Notes: generated by a model from the sequence alone, not told the origin. 64,000 nucleotides of DNA from Psychrobacillus sp. FSL K6-2836 (GCF_038003085.1 NZ_JBBOOM010000001.1:3844001-3908000), one strand, 5' to 3'. Counted from the first letter of the stretch, positions 26,970 to 36,496 are shown. Program-made: numbers and translations.

Positions 26970-28193
26970 GTGGAAATAAAAAATTTTAATAAATACAAAA
27001 TAAAGTGGAATATAGAAAGTGAAACGGTTATAAAACCAGGTCTTGAAACAATTCAAGCCGCTCTAAAAAAACTCGGCAATCCCCAGGACAAGCATAAAAT
27101 AATCCATGTAGCTGGAACAAATGGGAAAGGCTCTACAATTGCTTTTTTAACAGCACTAGCAAAAGATCACGGTTTGTCATATGCTTCGTTTACTAGCCCA
27201 AGTATCGTCGACGTCCATGATCAAATTCAGATAAATAGTATACCCGTTACGGAAAAACAAATGGACGAAGCATTTTCGCATATGCAACAAAGAGGTATTA
27301 GCGGCATGTTGACAGATTTTGAACTACTAACTGTTGTAGCCTTTGTTGTCTTTGAAATGATGGAATTAGATATAGTTTTCATTGAGGCAGGTATGGGGGG
27401 GCGACTAGATAGTACAAACGTCACTAAAGACTCTGTGTCTATTATACCTAGTATATCTATAGATCATACGAAATTCTTAGGAGATACAGTTGAAAAAATT
27501 AGTTGGCATAAAGCAGGGATTTTAAAGCCTAATAGCCAATTAGTAATAGGACCATTAGTAGAACCCGCAAAAATAATTATGTATAAAGAAGCCGAAGATA
27601 AAAGTGCTAATGTCTTAGAATACAATAAAAATTTTAGTATTAAGAAGCATCAATATACATTTAAAGAGTATTCATTTTCTAATTTATATCCTCAAATGTT
27701 AGGGAGGCACCAACAATCTAACATGGCTTTGGCTATAACAGCATTGCTTATAAGTGGTTTTGAACTAATTGAATCCAGCGTGCAGCAAGCTGTAAATAAT
27801 GCAAGCTTGCCTGGCAGAATGGAGAGAATAGGGGACAACCTTTACATGGACGGGGCTCACAATCCAGCAAGTGTAGATGCATTAGTAGAAATGATTCGAG
27901 AGAAGTTTCCAAACAAACATATACATTTGGTCGTAGGTATTTTAAAAGATAAAAATTATGTCTATATATTAAGGAAGTTAGAGGAAATTGCTAGTTCTTT
28001 TGATTTTGTTAATTTCCAACATGAAAGAGCGTTAAATGCTACTGTTTTGTATAATATTTGTATGAATAGTGAGAAAAGTATAACTTTGGATGCATCTCGT
28101 GTTGATTTGAAACAGAATTTTGAAAATTGCATTACAATTGTCACTGGCTCTTTTTATTTCATAGCTGAGTTGAAAGAAAAAACAGGAATTTAG
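26970..28193 (+). CDS. folC: Folylpolyglutamate synthase/dihydrofolate synthase
   Basis: 407 residues of the Mur ligase superfamily. P-loop HVAGTNGKGST (GTNGKGS at 49-55), SFTSPSIVDVHDQI, the magnesium-binding EAGMGGRLDSTN and the late GRMERIGDNLYMDGAHNP. It adds glutamates to folates and, in bifunctional forms, makes dihydrofolate from dihydropteroate. The GTG at 26970 follows ATAGGGTGA with 6-nt spacing; the extension from 26889 has no ribosome site and overlaps the divergent promoter area. In B. subtilis the next gene is comC; here the diguanylate cyclase and pilus locus follow. Confidence 0.94.
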   Translation: MEIKNFNKYKIKWNIESETVIKPGLETIQAALKKLGNPQDKHKIIHVAGTNGKGSTIAFLTALAKDHGLSYASFTSPSIVDVHDQIQINSIPVTEKQMDEAFSHMQQRGISGMLTDFELLTVVAFVVFEMMELDIVFIEAGMGGRLDSTNVTKDSVSIIPSISIDHTKFLGDTVEKISWHKAGILKPNSQLVIGPLVEPAKIIMYKEAEDKSANVLEYNKNFSIKKHQYTFKEYSFSNLYPQMLGRHQQSNMALAITALLISGFELIESSVQQAVNNASLPGRMERIGDNLYMDGAHNPASVDALVEMIREKFPNKHIHLVVGILKDKNYVYILRKLEEIASSFDFVNFQHERALNATVLYNICMNSEKSITLDASRVDLKQNFENCITIVTGSFYFIAELKEKTGI

Positions 28194-28196
28194 TAA

Positions 28197-28227
28197 TTGA
28201 AACTTTCAGAGAACTTAGTGATATAAT
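28197..28227 (+). promoter_or_regulatory. Candidate promoter for the diguanylate cyclase gene
   Basis: TATAAT at 28222-28227 with the extended TGA just before it; TTGAAA at 28197-28202 is 19 bp upstream, longer than ideal. The extended -10 may compensate. Confidence 0.5.
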
Positions 28228-28286
28228 TTAGAAGGAAATGTGTATTTAGTAGTGGTTATTTAGACTGGAAGGAGATTAATAGTCAG

Positions 28287-29990
28287 ATGGATATTTCACA
28301 AAAAGCTAAGAAGATTATTTTCTTCATGTGGCTATTAGTTGTACCTATTGGTATTTGTCTAGTATATTTATCGTCACCAACTAAACCAAACGACTGGGAT
28401 CATTATATCTATTTTCTTATACTTGCTTTACTTACTACAATCTTCCCATTTTTTATATCAGGAGCATTGATTGTACTTGTTCAATGGGTGAATCTAGCTA
28501 TCTTTTTAAAGTTTGGGATCCTTGCAGAATTGATTGCCATGCAATTATGTATTATACCAATCGTATTCCATATGAAGATAAGTAAAGAAACTAGATACAA
28601 GTTATATTATAATTCATTCATGTTTTTCTTGATTTCTATTATTTGCGGTTCTATAGTCTTGTGGATGGGATATAAAATCGAAACTTTAGTCATCAATGAA
28701 ATTCTTTTATATAGCAGTATCTATATGCTGTTAAATATTATATTGAATCATCTCTTCTTGTATTTTAGAGAAGTGTATACGGGATTAAAGCCAAAATTCT
28801 TCACAAAAGATTTTGGCTGGGATTTTATTTGCTTAATTATTACACTTCCTTTTGGGATAAGTATATATATTTTAGAAGGTTATGTAGGACCGATAGCGTT
28901 TGTTTTATTAGGGGTACCATTTTTAGCAATCACACTATTAATACGTATGTATAGCGATTCAGAAAAGGTAAATGCCGATTTGAACAAGGCAAGTGAATTT
29001 GGACATCAACTTGCGGAGCGGATGACTACTACAGAAGTTTTAGATATGTTCTTGAAGAGAATGTCTGATATGTTCCAATTTGATGCGGGTTATATTGTAG
29101 ATAATGTAGATGGTGAATTCCTTATTTTGCGTGCTATAGAAAATGGGGAAAACAAAGAATTGGAATATGTTCATGAAGATATAAAATATAGCCTTGCGGG
29201 TAAAGGATATGAAAAAGGAGAGCCAATTCTTTACAGTAAACAGGCTGAATGGGAACATATGAAACCACCCTTTTTAGCGGATGATATGCAAAGCGTTATG
29301 TGTGTCCCTATCTATAGAAATCAAAGAATTGAAGGCGTTCTTGTTTTGGCTGCTAGAGCGAAGTTTGCATTTGAGTCTTATCAACTAAAAATCGTCCACT
29401 TGCTATGCTCCTATTTTGCTGTTTCATTAGAAAAAGCTAGATTTGTAAAAGAAGCAGTGGAGAAAAGTGAAGTTTGTGATCTAACGAAGATTTATAACTA
29501 TAGATTCTTAGATAAACAATTGAAATTGGATATGTTGAAGCTAAATAATGGAGTATATAGAACAGTTTCATTGATCATGATGGACATAGATAAATTTAAA
29601 GCAGTTAATGATACTTATGGACATCACAGTGGAAACCTCATCCTACAGGAATTCGCAAAAGTAATTCAACATGAAATTGGTTCAAGTGGTACAGTTGCAA
29701 GATACGGCGGGGAAGAATTCGTAATTCTCCTACCAAATTATTCAAAATTACAAGCGAAAAATATTGCCGAGCAACTTCGTCGAAAAGTGGAACAAACGCC
29801 ATTTATAGTACCTCTCGATTTAGGTGAAGTAACACGGGAAGAAATAATATTCATCACCGCAAGTATTGGTGTCTCTACGGCACCAGAAGACAGTGACGAA
29901 GGAATGTCCCTACTCCGAAATGCAGACCGTGCGTTGTATATTGGAGCGAAGCAGGCGGGTAGAAATCGGGTTGCAGAGTATGTGAAATAG
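28287..29990 (+). CDS. Membrane-bound GAF-GGDEF diguanylate cyclase
   Basis: 567 residues. The first 215 residues contain about six transmembrane helices (an integral sensory domain), followed by a GAF domain at roughly 235-385 and a GGDEF domain from about 400. The active-site signature is YGGEEF at 473-478, preceded by MMDIDKFKAVNDTYGHHSGN, so it should make cyclic di-GMP from two GTP. The inhibitory RxxD site normally five residues before GGDEF is absent (GSSG instead), so feedback inhibition is probably weak. It lies directly upstream of a type IV pilus locus and ends in its own terminator. No EAL domain. Activity is predicted from intact motifs. Confidence 0.9.
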   Translation: MDISQKAKKIIFFMWLLVVPIGICLVYLSSPTKPNDWDHYIYFLILALLTTIFPFFISGALIVLVQWVNLAIFLKFGILAELIAMQLCIIPIVFHMKISKETRYKLYYNSFMFFLISIICGSIVLWMGYKIETLVINEILLYSSIYMLLNIILNHLFLYFREVYTGLKPKFFTKDFGWDFICLIITLPFGISIYILEGYVGPIAFVLLGVPFLAITLLIRMYSDSEKVNADLNKASEFGHQLAERMTTTEVLDMFLKRMSDMFQFDAGYIVDNVDGEFLILRAIENGENKELEYVHEDIKYSLAGKGYEKGEPILYSKQAEWEHMKPPFLADDMQSVMCVPIYRNQRIEGVLVLAARAKFAFESYQLKIVHLLCSYFAVSLEKARFVKEAVEKSEVCDLTKIYNYRFLDKQLKLDMLKLNNGVYRTVSLIMMDIDKFKAVNDTYGHHSGNLILQEFAKVIQHEIGSSGTVARYGGEEFVILLPNYSKLQAKNIAEQLRRKVEQTPFIVPLDLGEVTREEIIFITASIGVSTAPEDSDEGMSLLRNADRALYIGAKQAGRNRVAEYVK

Positions 29991-30025
29991 AGCCAGTCAG
30001 ATACTATTCTGATTGGCTTTTTTAT
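29991..30025 (+). terminator. Rho-independent terminator of the diguanylate cyclase gene
   Basis: AGCCAGTCAG pairs with CTGATTGGCT around an 8-nt loop and is followed by TTTTTT. Confidence 0.9.
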
Positions 30026-30097
30026 TGTATATTTTAGATGTTTTCATATTTTATTTTGAATCGTCCATGTATAATGAAATATAAGAGAGGGGATGGA

Positions 30098-31021
30098 ATG
30101 ATGCTTTTTAGTATTTTATTAATAATAAGTGTATTAATCACGTTATTATTAGTTTACTTTGTTCGATTTCCTTTTGAAAAAATGCCAATTTTTATTGTGA
30201 TACTTATTTCTGGATTTACCGTTTTATTTTCATATATTACTTCACAAACTTTGTCTTCCTGGTTAGGGATATTATTTTTCTTTGGCATAATCCTTTCCGG
30301 TACAATTTTACTTGGGAAAAGAAAAACATGGTTAGTCAAGAAAGAGGAAATTGTACAGGCTAAAATTCCTAAAAGAAATTTACGTAGAGTAACGAAGCAT
30401 TTTGAAAATTCTCAGGGGAGATCGATTTTTGACGAAGAAAAAAGTCCTCTCTATATACCGCAGGAATTTAACGCAGAAGATTCTATGATAGAAGAAAGTA
30501 CTTTTGAAGACTTTTTATTGAATAAACAAGAAGTCGATATAGCGACTTTAAAATACAATCAAAATGAAGTAGATTCTGTGGTAGACCTGCCAGTTTCAGA
30601 AATTATTATTCCTATAAAGGACTTAGAAGAAATTATTATACCGGTTGTTCCAGACCCGTCCTATGAAGAAGCTTTACAAGAAGCGGCTATAACGGAGATA
30701 GATATGGAGCATAATTATAAATCAAAAGAAAAGTTTGTTCAAACCGTCGATAACGAGTCTGAACAGATAGAAGATGCGGAAGAATTATCAGATAAATGGC
30801 TGGCTAGAAGACTTGATGCTCTACTCGCTTCAGAAGAAAATCCCTCTCAAAAGTTTGTTCAAGAATCAGATCAAGAGGAACTGATCCGACCGAATCTAGA
30901 TGATCTTTCTGCTTCTTTAAAAGTACCAAAAGAAGAGTTTGATAAAAGTAATGATTTCGAAGATATATCTGCGCTATATTTCAATAAACAACGGAGTGAT
31001 TTAGATGGAACAAAAGAATAG
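30098..31021 (+). CDS. Membrane protein with long acidic cytoplasmic tail
   Basis: 307 residues from ATG 30098 (a second ATG follows at once), after GAGAGGGGA; the earlier frame start at 30038 has no ribosome site. Three hydrophobic helices fill the first 75 residues, then a short basic stretch (KRNLRRVTKHF) and about 220 acidic, probably disordered residues with runs such as EIIIPIKDLEEIIIPV. No family is recognised. It overlaps the VanW-like gene by 17 bp, so the two are coupled. Proximity to pilus genes may mean an envelope role, but nothing in the sequence proves it. Confidence 0.65.
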   Translation: MMLFSILLIISVLITLLLVYFVRFPFEKMPIFIVILISGFTVLFSYITSQTLSSWLGILFFFGIILSGTILLGKRKTWLVKKEEIVQAKIPKRNLRRVTKHFENSQGRSIFDEEKSPLYIPQEFNAEDSMIEESTFEDFLLNKQEVDIATLKYNQNEVDSVVDLPVSEIIIPIKDLEEIIIPVVPDPSYEEALQEAAITEIDMEHNYKSKEKFVQTVDNESEQIEDAEELSDKWLARRLDALLASEENPSQKFVQESDQEELIRPNLDDLSASLKVPKEEFDKSNDFEDISALYFNKQRSDLDGTKE

Positions 31022-32309
31022 TATACAATTTTTCCTTCTTGTTGCTGGTGTTAGCTTATTTTTATTTGTTGTAACCTTTGGACTTTATAGTGTGGCAAAT
31101 GCTTTCACCGATGAAGGAGGGAGTAAAGGTTATTTTGATGAAAATACATGGATCGGTCCCATCTTGGTTGATGGTTTATCAAAAAGTCAGGCTACTCAAC
31201 TTCTCACTCAAGAGACATCTGATTGGTCGATAAATTTACAATCATCTCTACAATTTATTTTTGAAGAAAGTAATTTGAATGTAGATATTGTAAATTTTCT
31301 TATTAAAGAGTCCATTGATCAAGCGGTATCGGGAGAACATAATTCATTATTTACACAAATTAATCAAGAGGCTTGGGAGACTTCAATTTCCAATCTCCAA
31401 TTAGACGGATATCGTGAATTGATCGACGAAAGTCGTATACAACAACATATTTTAGATTCCGCAGCTAATCTAACAATAATAGATAAGCCTATTCATATTA
31501 CTCGTTATTTTAAATCTCAAAGTGATGAAAAAATGTTGCTAGTAAAAGAGTCGATATCGTTAGATGGAAGCTCTTTCGGTATAGAAAGTTGGATTGAGAA
31601 GCATAGTGAAGTGGAAGTGAAAGCAGACCAAGTATTTTCTTTAAATGAATTAGTGCTCTCCGATACAGAAGGGTTATACAATGCACAGTTTCAAAATGAA
31701 GTCTCTTCGCTTCTATATAAAGCGGCTTTAAATAGTCCCTTCTCTATTTTAGAACGTCACATCACAACAAATAATACATTTAATCGTGAAATAGGATACG
31801 AAGCTTTTATCGATAATACACATGATTTACTTATTAAAAATGAATATGGTTACCCATTAACAATTGAATCCAGTCTTATAGGTAATAAACTGACTATTTC
31901 TATTTATAGCGTGAACACCCCAGTCAATATACATGCCGTTATTGATGAAAAGAAAGAGCTAAACCAACGAGTTATTGTCCGTCCGATAACACTCGATCAG
32001 CAAGAGCGTAAAGTTCCAGGGAAGAATGGGATGGAAGCAAATGTAAATAGAATCATATTTCTAGATGACTCTCCATGGAAAACATACGATGTTGCTGTAG
32101 ATACCTACTTACCACTTCACGAAGTTTGGTATAAATGGAATGAAGAATTATTAAATTTATCAGGAACTTCGAATGGAACTACTGGGGATTCTGGAAACGG
32201 AAAAGCCGATAGCGATAATTCAGCCACAACTCCACCAACAATGGTGATTGAAGATAAGGGTTATGAGGAAGTGGACCAGGCATTTGGGGATGGGTATGTG
32301 GGGAAATGA
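31005..32309 (+). CDS. VanW-family-like exported/membrane-anchored protein
   Basis: 434 residues. An N-terminal hydrophobic segment (FFLLVAGVSLFLFVVTFGLYSV) is a signal anchor; the rest is extracytoplasmic. The stretch around residues 220-310 (a YKAAL-type helix, SILERH, GYEAFID, DLLIKNEYGYPLTIES and ISIYS) follows the layout of the VanW domain, a widespread Gram-positive cell-envelope domain of unknown chemistry. A G5-like or peptidoglycan-binding N-terminal region is not evident. The C-terminal 60 residues are Gly/Ser/Asn/Thr-rich and low complexity. It starts within the preceding gene and is followed by a strong terminator. Similarity is moderate; role unknown. Confidence 0.65.
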   Translation: MEQKNSIQFFLLVAGVSLFLFVVTFGLYSVANAFTDEGGSKGYFDENTWIGPILVDGLSKSQATQLLTQETSDWSINLQSSLQFIFEESNLNVDIVNFLIKESIDQAVSGEHNSLFTQINQEAWETSISNLQLDGYRELIDESRIQQHILDSAANLTIIDKPIHITRYFKSQSDEKMLLVKESISLDGSSFGIESWIEKHSEVEVKADQVFSLNELVLSDTEGLYNAQFQNEVSSLLYKAALNSPFSILERHITTNNTFNREIGYEAFIDNTHDLLIKNEYGYPLTIESSLIGNKLTISIYSVNTPVNIHAVIDEKKELNQRVIVRPITLDQQERKVPGKNGMEANVNRIIFLDDSPWKTYDVAVDTYLPLHEVWYKWNEELLNLSGTSNGTTGDSGNGKADSDNSATTPPTMVIEDKGYEEVDQAFGDGYVGK

Positions 32310-32314
32310 AGAAA

Positions 32315-32357
32315 GAATTGAGTGACTAAGTCTAAACTTGGTCACTCACTTTTTTAA
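32315..32357 (+). terminator. Rho-independent terminator after the vanW-like gene
   Basis: TGAGTGAC and GTCACTCA pair, extended inward by AAG/CTT, then TTTTTT. Confidence 0.85.
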
Positions 32358-32404
32358 AGTTAGGCGTACAATGTCATAGTAGGTCATTTTGGACTTGCTA
32401 TTTT

Positions 32405-33715
32405 TTAATAAAATGGAGCACTTTCTTTATAGGGGAAGTATTCAGCAATATTTTTTAGTTTCACGTTAGTTCCTCCACTTGTAATAAAAACACCGTCTTT
32501 AGAAATTATTACTCCTTCAAAATTACTACCATTAAATGTTACTTTACCATTTGGAGCATATAAGACACCAGTCATCGTTTGATTCCATACATTGGTTAAA
32601 GAGATATCATTTTCACTAACTATCACAAGGTTTTGAAAAATATCACCAGAAGGTTGCCAACCATTCCATTGGTAATTAAAATCCTTCACATAAATTTTGT
32701 TGTTCACTCTATCTTCAAGTGAGGAAGTATATCCATTTTCAGAAAACCATTCCTTGGTTTTTAGACTTGGATTTATTGTATTTGAAAGTGTTTTTTTAGG
32801 GACTGTATCGGATTTAATAAATTTGTCAGTGATACTTTTAGACATATCTTTTGGAAATGTTATCGTTCCAGTATAATAAACGAGAGAATCTTTTGATATT
32901 TGTGGAGTCCACCCAATTTCAACATTTCCATCTACAAAAATATTTCCATTTATATGAGCATCTTTTATTCTAAAATCTCCATTTACATAAATATCACCAT
33001 AAATTTGTCTAGTTCCACTCCACGAAGTAAAGGAACCTTGTATAATAATTGTTCCTGGTGAGGTTTTAGAACCCATACCAGCGCTCCCTCCATCTAGTAT
33101 GACTGAACCCTGCACTTCTATGTTAGATACATTACTTAATGATCCACCGTTTAACTCTGAGCTATTAATGTCACCTAGGATAATCATTTTACCATTTGGA
33201 CCATCAGTACTATTACCAGAGAAAGCGTATTTTGATCCATAAATAAAGACATTTTCTTTTGTTAAAAAGTCGTAGAAACTATCGGAAGGTTCAGGTTCAG
33301 GTTCAGGATCAGGATTTTCAGGATTAATTACTTGTATTTTTTCTATTATTGTATCTATTGTATATTCATTATTTTCATAGTCTGCTAAAGTAAACTTAAT
33401 GAACAAGTCTTCTTCCGGATTCGAACATTCTTTGTTTTTGGCGAAGTTTTCAATATTAATCACAAAACTTTGTGTTTCATATTCTAGTATATCTTTCTCA
33501 CAAATAATTACCTTCCCTTGATGTTGGTTCCTTATATTTGTAATAATAAGATTAGCTTCTTGTCTCAAATTAATGTGAGAAAGTGTTTTATCATTTTGAT
33601 TGAAGGTAGTTGTCACAACAGAAAATATAATAGTGATAAAAATTCCCAAAATTGCTATTGTTGCAAGCAGTTCTAGTAATGTCACACCATATTGCTTTAA
33701 AATGTATCTTTTCAA
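32405..33715 (-). CDS. Prepilin-like protein with large beta-repeat ectodomain
   Basis: 436 residues, TTG start at 33715 (an in-frame stop lies just upstream; ribosome site weak). After a 10-residue leader ending in Gly comes VTLLELL with Glu at +5 and a hydrophobic helix: a type III/prepilin signal cleaved by the PilD peptidase. A Pro/Glu linker (PENPDPEPEPEPSD, residues about 130-143) joins it to a domain of about 290 residues rich in Gly, Asn, Ile and Val with repeated short strands (GDINSSELNGG, GSVILDGG, GDIYVNGDFRI, GNIFVDGNVEI), suggesting a right-handed beta-helix. Transcribed opposite to the other pilus genes from a 40-bp divergent region. Probably a tip or adhesive minor pilin. Confidence 0.75.
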   Translation of the reverse strand: MKRYILKQYGVTLLELLATIAILGIFITIIFSVVTTTFNQNDKTLSHINLRQEANLIITNIRNQHQGKVIICEKDILEYETQSFVINIENFAKNKECSNPEEDLFIKFTLADYENNEYTIDTIIEKIQVINPENPDPEPEPEPSDSFYDFLTKENVFIYGSKYAFSGNSTDGPNGKMIILGDINSSELNGGSLSNVSNIEVQGSVILDGGSAGMGSKTSPGTIIIQGSFTSWSGTRQIYGDIYVNGDFRIKDAHINGNIFVDGNVEIGWTPQISKDSLVYYTGTITFPKDMSKSITDKFIKSDTVPKKTLSNTINPSLKTKEWFSENGYTSSLEDRVNNKIYVKDFNYQWNGWQPSGDIFQNLVIVSENDISLTNVWNQTMTGVLYAPNGKVTFNGSNFEGVIISKDGVFITSGGTNVKLKNIAEYFPYKESAPFY

Positions 33716-33755
33716 AGTAGTAGCGCCACACTTTCATCGTAAATGAGGTTATTAA

Positions 33756-34142
33756 ATGAAAAATTTAAATCAAAGAGGTCTTAGTTTAATTGAAATTTTA
33801 GCAGCAGTAGTTTTATTAATGATCATTATTGTTGGATTTTTGAGTTTTTTTGCACAAGCTACCTCTCATTCTAGAATAACAGAAGATAAATTAACCGCAA
33901 TAAATTTAGCGGAAAAAGTGCTTGTTGAAATAAAAAGAGACCCTACCATGGTGATTGAGGATAAATACCCTGAGGGAATGAAACTAAACGGAAAAACGTA
34001 TTATCCAATCATTACTTATCTTAAAGAGCAGACTAATGGTGAATTTGCATTAGAACTTAAGAGAGTGAGAGTTGAAATTTATAAAGAAAATATAAATTTA
34101 TCTAATCAAATACCTTTAACTAAACTGTATAGTTATCAATAA
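33756..34142 (+). CDS. PilV-like minor pilin
   Basis: 128 residues. Leader MKNLNQRG then LSLIEILAAVVLLMIIIVGF, a classical prepilin cleavage/methylation motif with Glu at +5, followed by a small soluble domain of about 95 residues. ATG 33756 follows GAGGTTATT. First rightward gene of the pilus locus; only 12 bp separate it from the next. It is probably a minor pilin that helps prime assembly. The PilV/GspI-like call rests on size and position. Confidence 0.8.
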   Translation: MKNLNQRGLSLIEILAAVVLLMIIIVGFLSFFAQATSHSRITEDKLTAINLAEKVLVEIKRDPTMVIEDKYPEGMKLNGKTYYPIITYLKEQTNGEFALELKRVRVEIYKENINLSNQIPLTKLYSYQ

Positions 34143-34154
34143 GGAGAGCTATAA

Positions 34155-34826
34155 ATGCATAATGCTAAACAAACTGAGAATGGTTATGCTTTAATAATTG
34201 TGTTATTAGTGATTGTCATTATTGCAATCATGACTCCTCCTATTATCTCTAAAATTATGTCCAGTTCTACTCAATACCAAAAAGTAGAGGAAGCTTTACA
34301 ATTGAAAAAGCTTGGTGACATGGGTGTTTCATATACTGAAAGAGCCTTAGATGAAACTGAGGTAAAATCTGAAGAGAAAGCAAAATTGGAAGCCGATAAG
34401 AAAGCTAAGATTGCTGGAGAAATTGCTACAAATGGTCTGCCTAAAAAAGCTTCAATTAGTGAGAAGGAAGCAGCTTATAAAGCAGCATATAACATAGAAT
34501 ATAGAAAAGTATATATACAAGAATTTAAAAAAGAATTTAAAAGAGTAATAAAAGCACTTTATTTCCCTCAAACTAGACCAAGCCATATTGAAAATAAAAC
34601 TTTACATAAAGATGAGTTTATTGGTGAGAACTTAAATGAGATAATTGTTGAAAATAGTGAATTACAAAAATATGAAGCAGGTTTAACTATTATAGATTCA
34701 CAACCTGCTGATCCAAAACTAGTAATAAAATACAGGGTATTTATTACTGTAAATAACGATTATGAAATTAAAGAGGCATTAGATGTAATAGAGAAAACAA
34801 TACTGATTCCAATTAAATCGATTTAA
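34155..34826 (+). CDS. PilX-like minor pilin (no Glu5)
   Basis: 223 residues. N-terminus MHNAKQTENG then YALIIVLLVIVIIAIMTPP: a prepilin-like hydrophobic helix after Gly but with no glutamate at +5, as in the PilX/GspK class. The soluble part is highly charged, with an Ala/Lys/Glu-rich helix (residues about 70-125) and no disulfide. ATG 34155 after AAGGAGAG. Between the PilV-like gene and pilB, typical for a minor pilin. Named by organisation; sequence similarity to PilX is limited to the N-terminus. Confidence 0.7.
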   Translation: MHNAKQTENGYALIIVLLVIVIIAIMTPPIISKIMSSSTQYQKVEEALQLKKLGDMGVSYTERALDETEVKSEEKAKLEADKKAKIAGEIATNGLPKKASISEKEAAYKAAYNIEYRKVYIQEFKKEFKRVIKALYFPQTRPSHIENKTLHKDEFIGENLNEIIVENSELQKYEAGLTIIDSQPADPKLVIKYRVFITVNNDYEIKEALDVIEKTILIPIKSI

Positions 34827-34840
34827 GAGGAGAATCAAAA

Positions 34841-36478
34841 ATGGCTATTCGTAAAAGACTTGGAGATTTACTAGTTGAAGCAAGTATAATATCAGAAGAT
34901 CAGCTTCAAATGACGTTACAAAAAAAGGCGCCTGGACAGAGGTTAGGTGATGCACTTGTCGAACGTGGCTATTTGACTGATCGCCAACTTATTGAAGTGT
35001 TGGAATTTCAACTTGGTATTGCTCATGTCGCACTAAATTTATTTCCGATAGATACGAAACTTATCCAGTTGGTAGGATCAGATTATTCAAGACAAAATTA
35101 TGCCTTGCCTATTGAAAAAGACGAACAAACGATAAAGGTAGCAATGGCAGATCCACTTGACTATGTTGTAATTGACGATATTGAATTGATGACGGGTTTT
35201 ACGGTACAGCCTGTTATTTCTTCACGGAAAGATATTATAGAAACGATTGAAAAACTAACTAAAGCAGCAGCATCTATTGCTTTAACAGAAAATTTGTCGC
35301 AAGAAGGGGCAAATGAGGATGAAGCCCCTGCAATTCGTCTAGTAAATCAAATATTATCACGTGGGATTCAGATTCAAGCTAGTGATATACATATTGATGC
35401 ACATGAAGATAAAGTATTAGTAAGATATCGAGTGGATGGTTTGCTTGCGACGGATCGAGTACTACAGATGAGTCAATATCCATCTCTGGTTGCACGTATA
35501 AAAATCATGGCAAATCTAAATATTACCGAATCTCGTTTGCCGCAAGATGGGCGGGTTCGTTTAACGCAAGGACAACAAACAATTGATATGCGTATTTCCA
35601 TATTACCTACAGTTTATGGAGAAAAAATGGTTATACGATTATTAGATTTAGCTAATGCTGTGAAGCCAATTTATCAACTAGGTTTCAATAAAAGGTATGT
35701 ACAAACGTTTATAGAGTTGATAGAAAAACCAACTGGTCTTGTATTACTTACAGGTCCGACTGGATCGGGGAAAACGACGACGCTTTACTCCGCTCTTCAA
35801 CATATAAATCAAGAATCCGTTAATATTATTACAATTGAAGATCCGGTAGAGTACCAAATGGAGGGGGTAAATCAGGTTCAAGTAAATCCTCATATCCAAT
35901 TGACTTTCGCAAGTGGTTTACGTGCAATATTACGTCAAGATCCAAACATTGTTATGGTAGGGGAAATAAGAGATGAGGAAACTGCTGAAATTACTATTCG
36001 TGCAGCGCTAACAGGCCATCTCGTGTTAAGTACTTTACACACGAATGATGCAATCAGTACTATTCCAAGACTTCTAGACATGAATATTGAGCCTTATCTC
36101 GTTATTTCAGCATTAAATGGAGCTGTTTCACAAAGATTAGTACGTAAAATCTGTGATTCCTGTAAGGAAGAATATATACCTTCTAAGATTGAGCAACAGT
36201 TATTTGATAATCGTTTTATAAAAGTCGATAAACTGTATAGAGGAAGAGGTTGCAAAGTCTGCAATGAAACTGGGTTTAAAGGTCGATTATCGATTCATGA
36301 AATTTTCGTTGTAGACAATGAAATTCGTGAGTTGCTTTATAACAATCGTAGTATGACGGAAGTGAAACGAGCTGCTATGAAAAATGGGATGATTCCTTTA
36401 ATTGATGATGGACTATTGAAGGTGAAAGCGGGATACACAACGGTAGAAGAAGTGCTACGTGTCGCAAAAGCCGAATAG
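34841..36478 (+). CDS. pilB: Type IV pilus assembly ATPase PilB
   Basis: 545 residues, GspE/PilB secretion ATPase that powers pilus extension. N-terminal MshEN-type tandem (RLGDLLVEASIISEDQLQ near residues 6-23 and RLGDALVERGYLTDRQL near 33-50), Walker [11 protein letters not shown] at 305, Asp box and Walker B VMVGEIRDEET, and a C-terminal zinc site with CDSC near 437 and CKVC near 470. In characterised proteins the MshEN repeats bind cyclic di-GMP, so the nearby diguanylate cyclase could control extension. ATG follows AGAGGAGAA; pilT starts 18 bp after the stop. Confidence 0.96.
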   Translation: MAIRKRLGDLLVEASIISEDQLQMTLQKKAPGQRLGDALVERGYLTDRQLIEVLEFQLGIAHVALNLFPIDTKLIQLVGSDYSRQNYALPIEKDEQTIKVAMADPLDYVVIDDIELMTGFTVQPVISSRKDIIETIEKLTKAAASIALTENLSQEGANEDEAPAIRLVNQILSRGIQIQASDIHIDAHEDKVLVRYRVDGLLATDRVLQMSQYPSLVARIKIMANLNITESRLPQDGRVRLTQGQQTIDMRISILPTVYGEKMVIRLLDLANAVKPIYQLGFNKRYVQTFIELIEKPTGLVLLTGPTGSGKTTTLYSALQHINQESVNIITIEDPVEYQMEGVNQVQVNPHIQLTFASGLRAILRQDPNIVMVGEIRDEETAEITIRAALTGHLVLSTLHTNDAISTIPRLLDMNIEPYLVISALNGAVSQRLVRKICDSCKEEYIPSKIEQQLFDNRFIKVDKLYRGRGCKVCNETGFKGRLSIHEIFVVDNEIRELLYNNRSMTEVKRAAMKNGMIPLIDDGLLKVKAGYTTVEEVLRVAKAE

Positions 36479-36496
36479 GAAAGGAAGAGCGCAATT

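Noticed and set aside
32238-33975. Shared peptide PTMVIEDK in the VanW-like protein tail (near 32240) and the PilV-like pilin (near 33945)
   Set aside because: Eight residues in otherwise unrelated contexts; too short to claim a shared domain or exchange.
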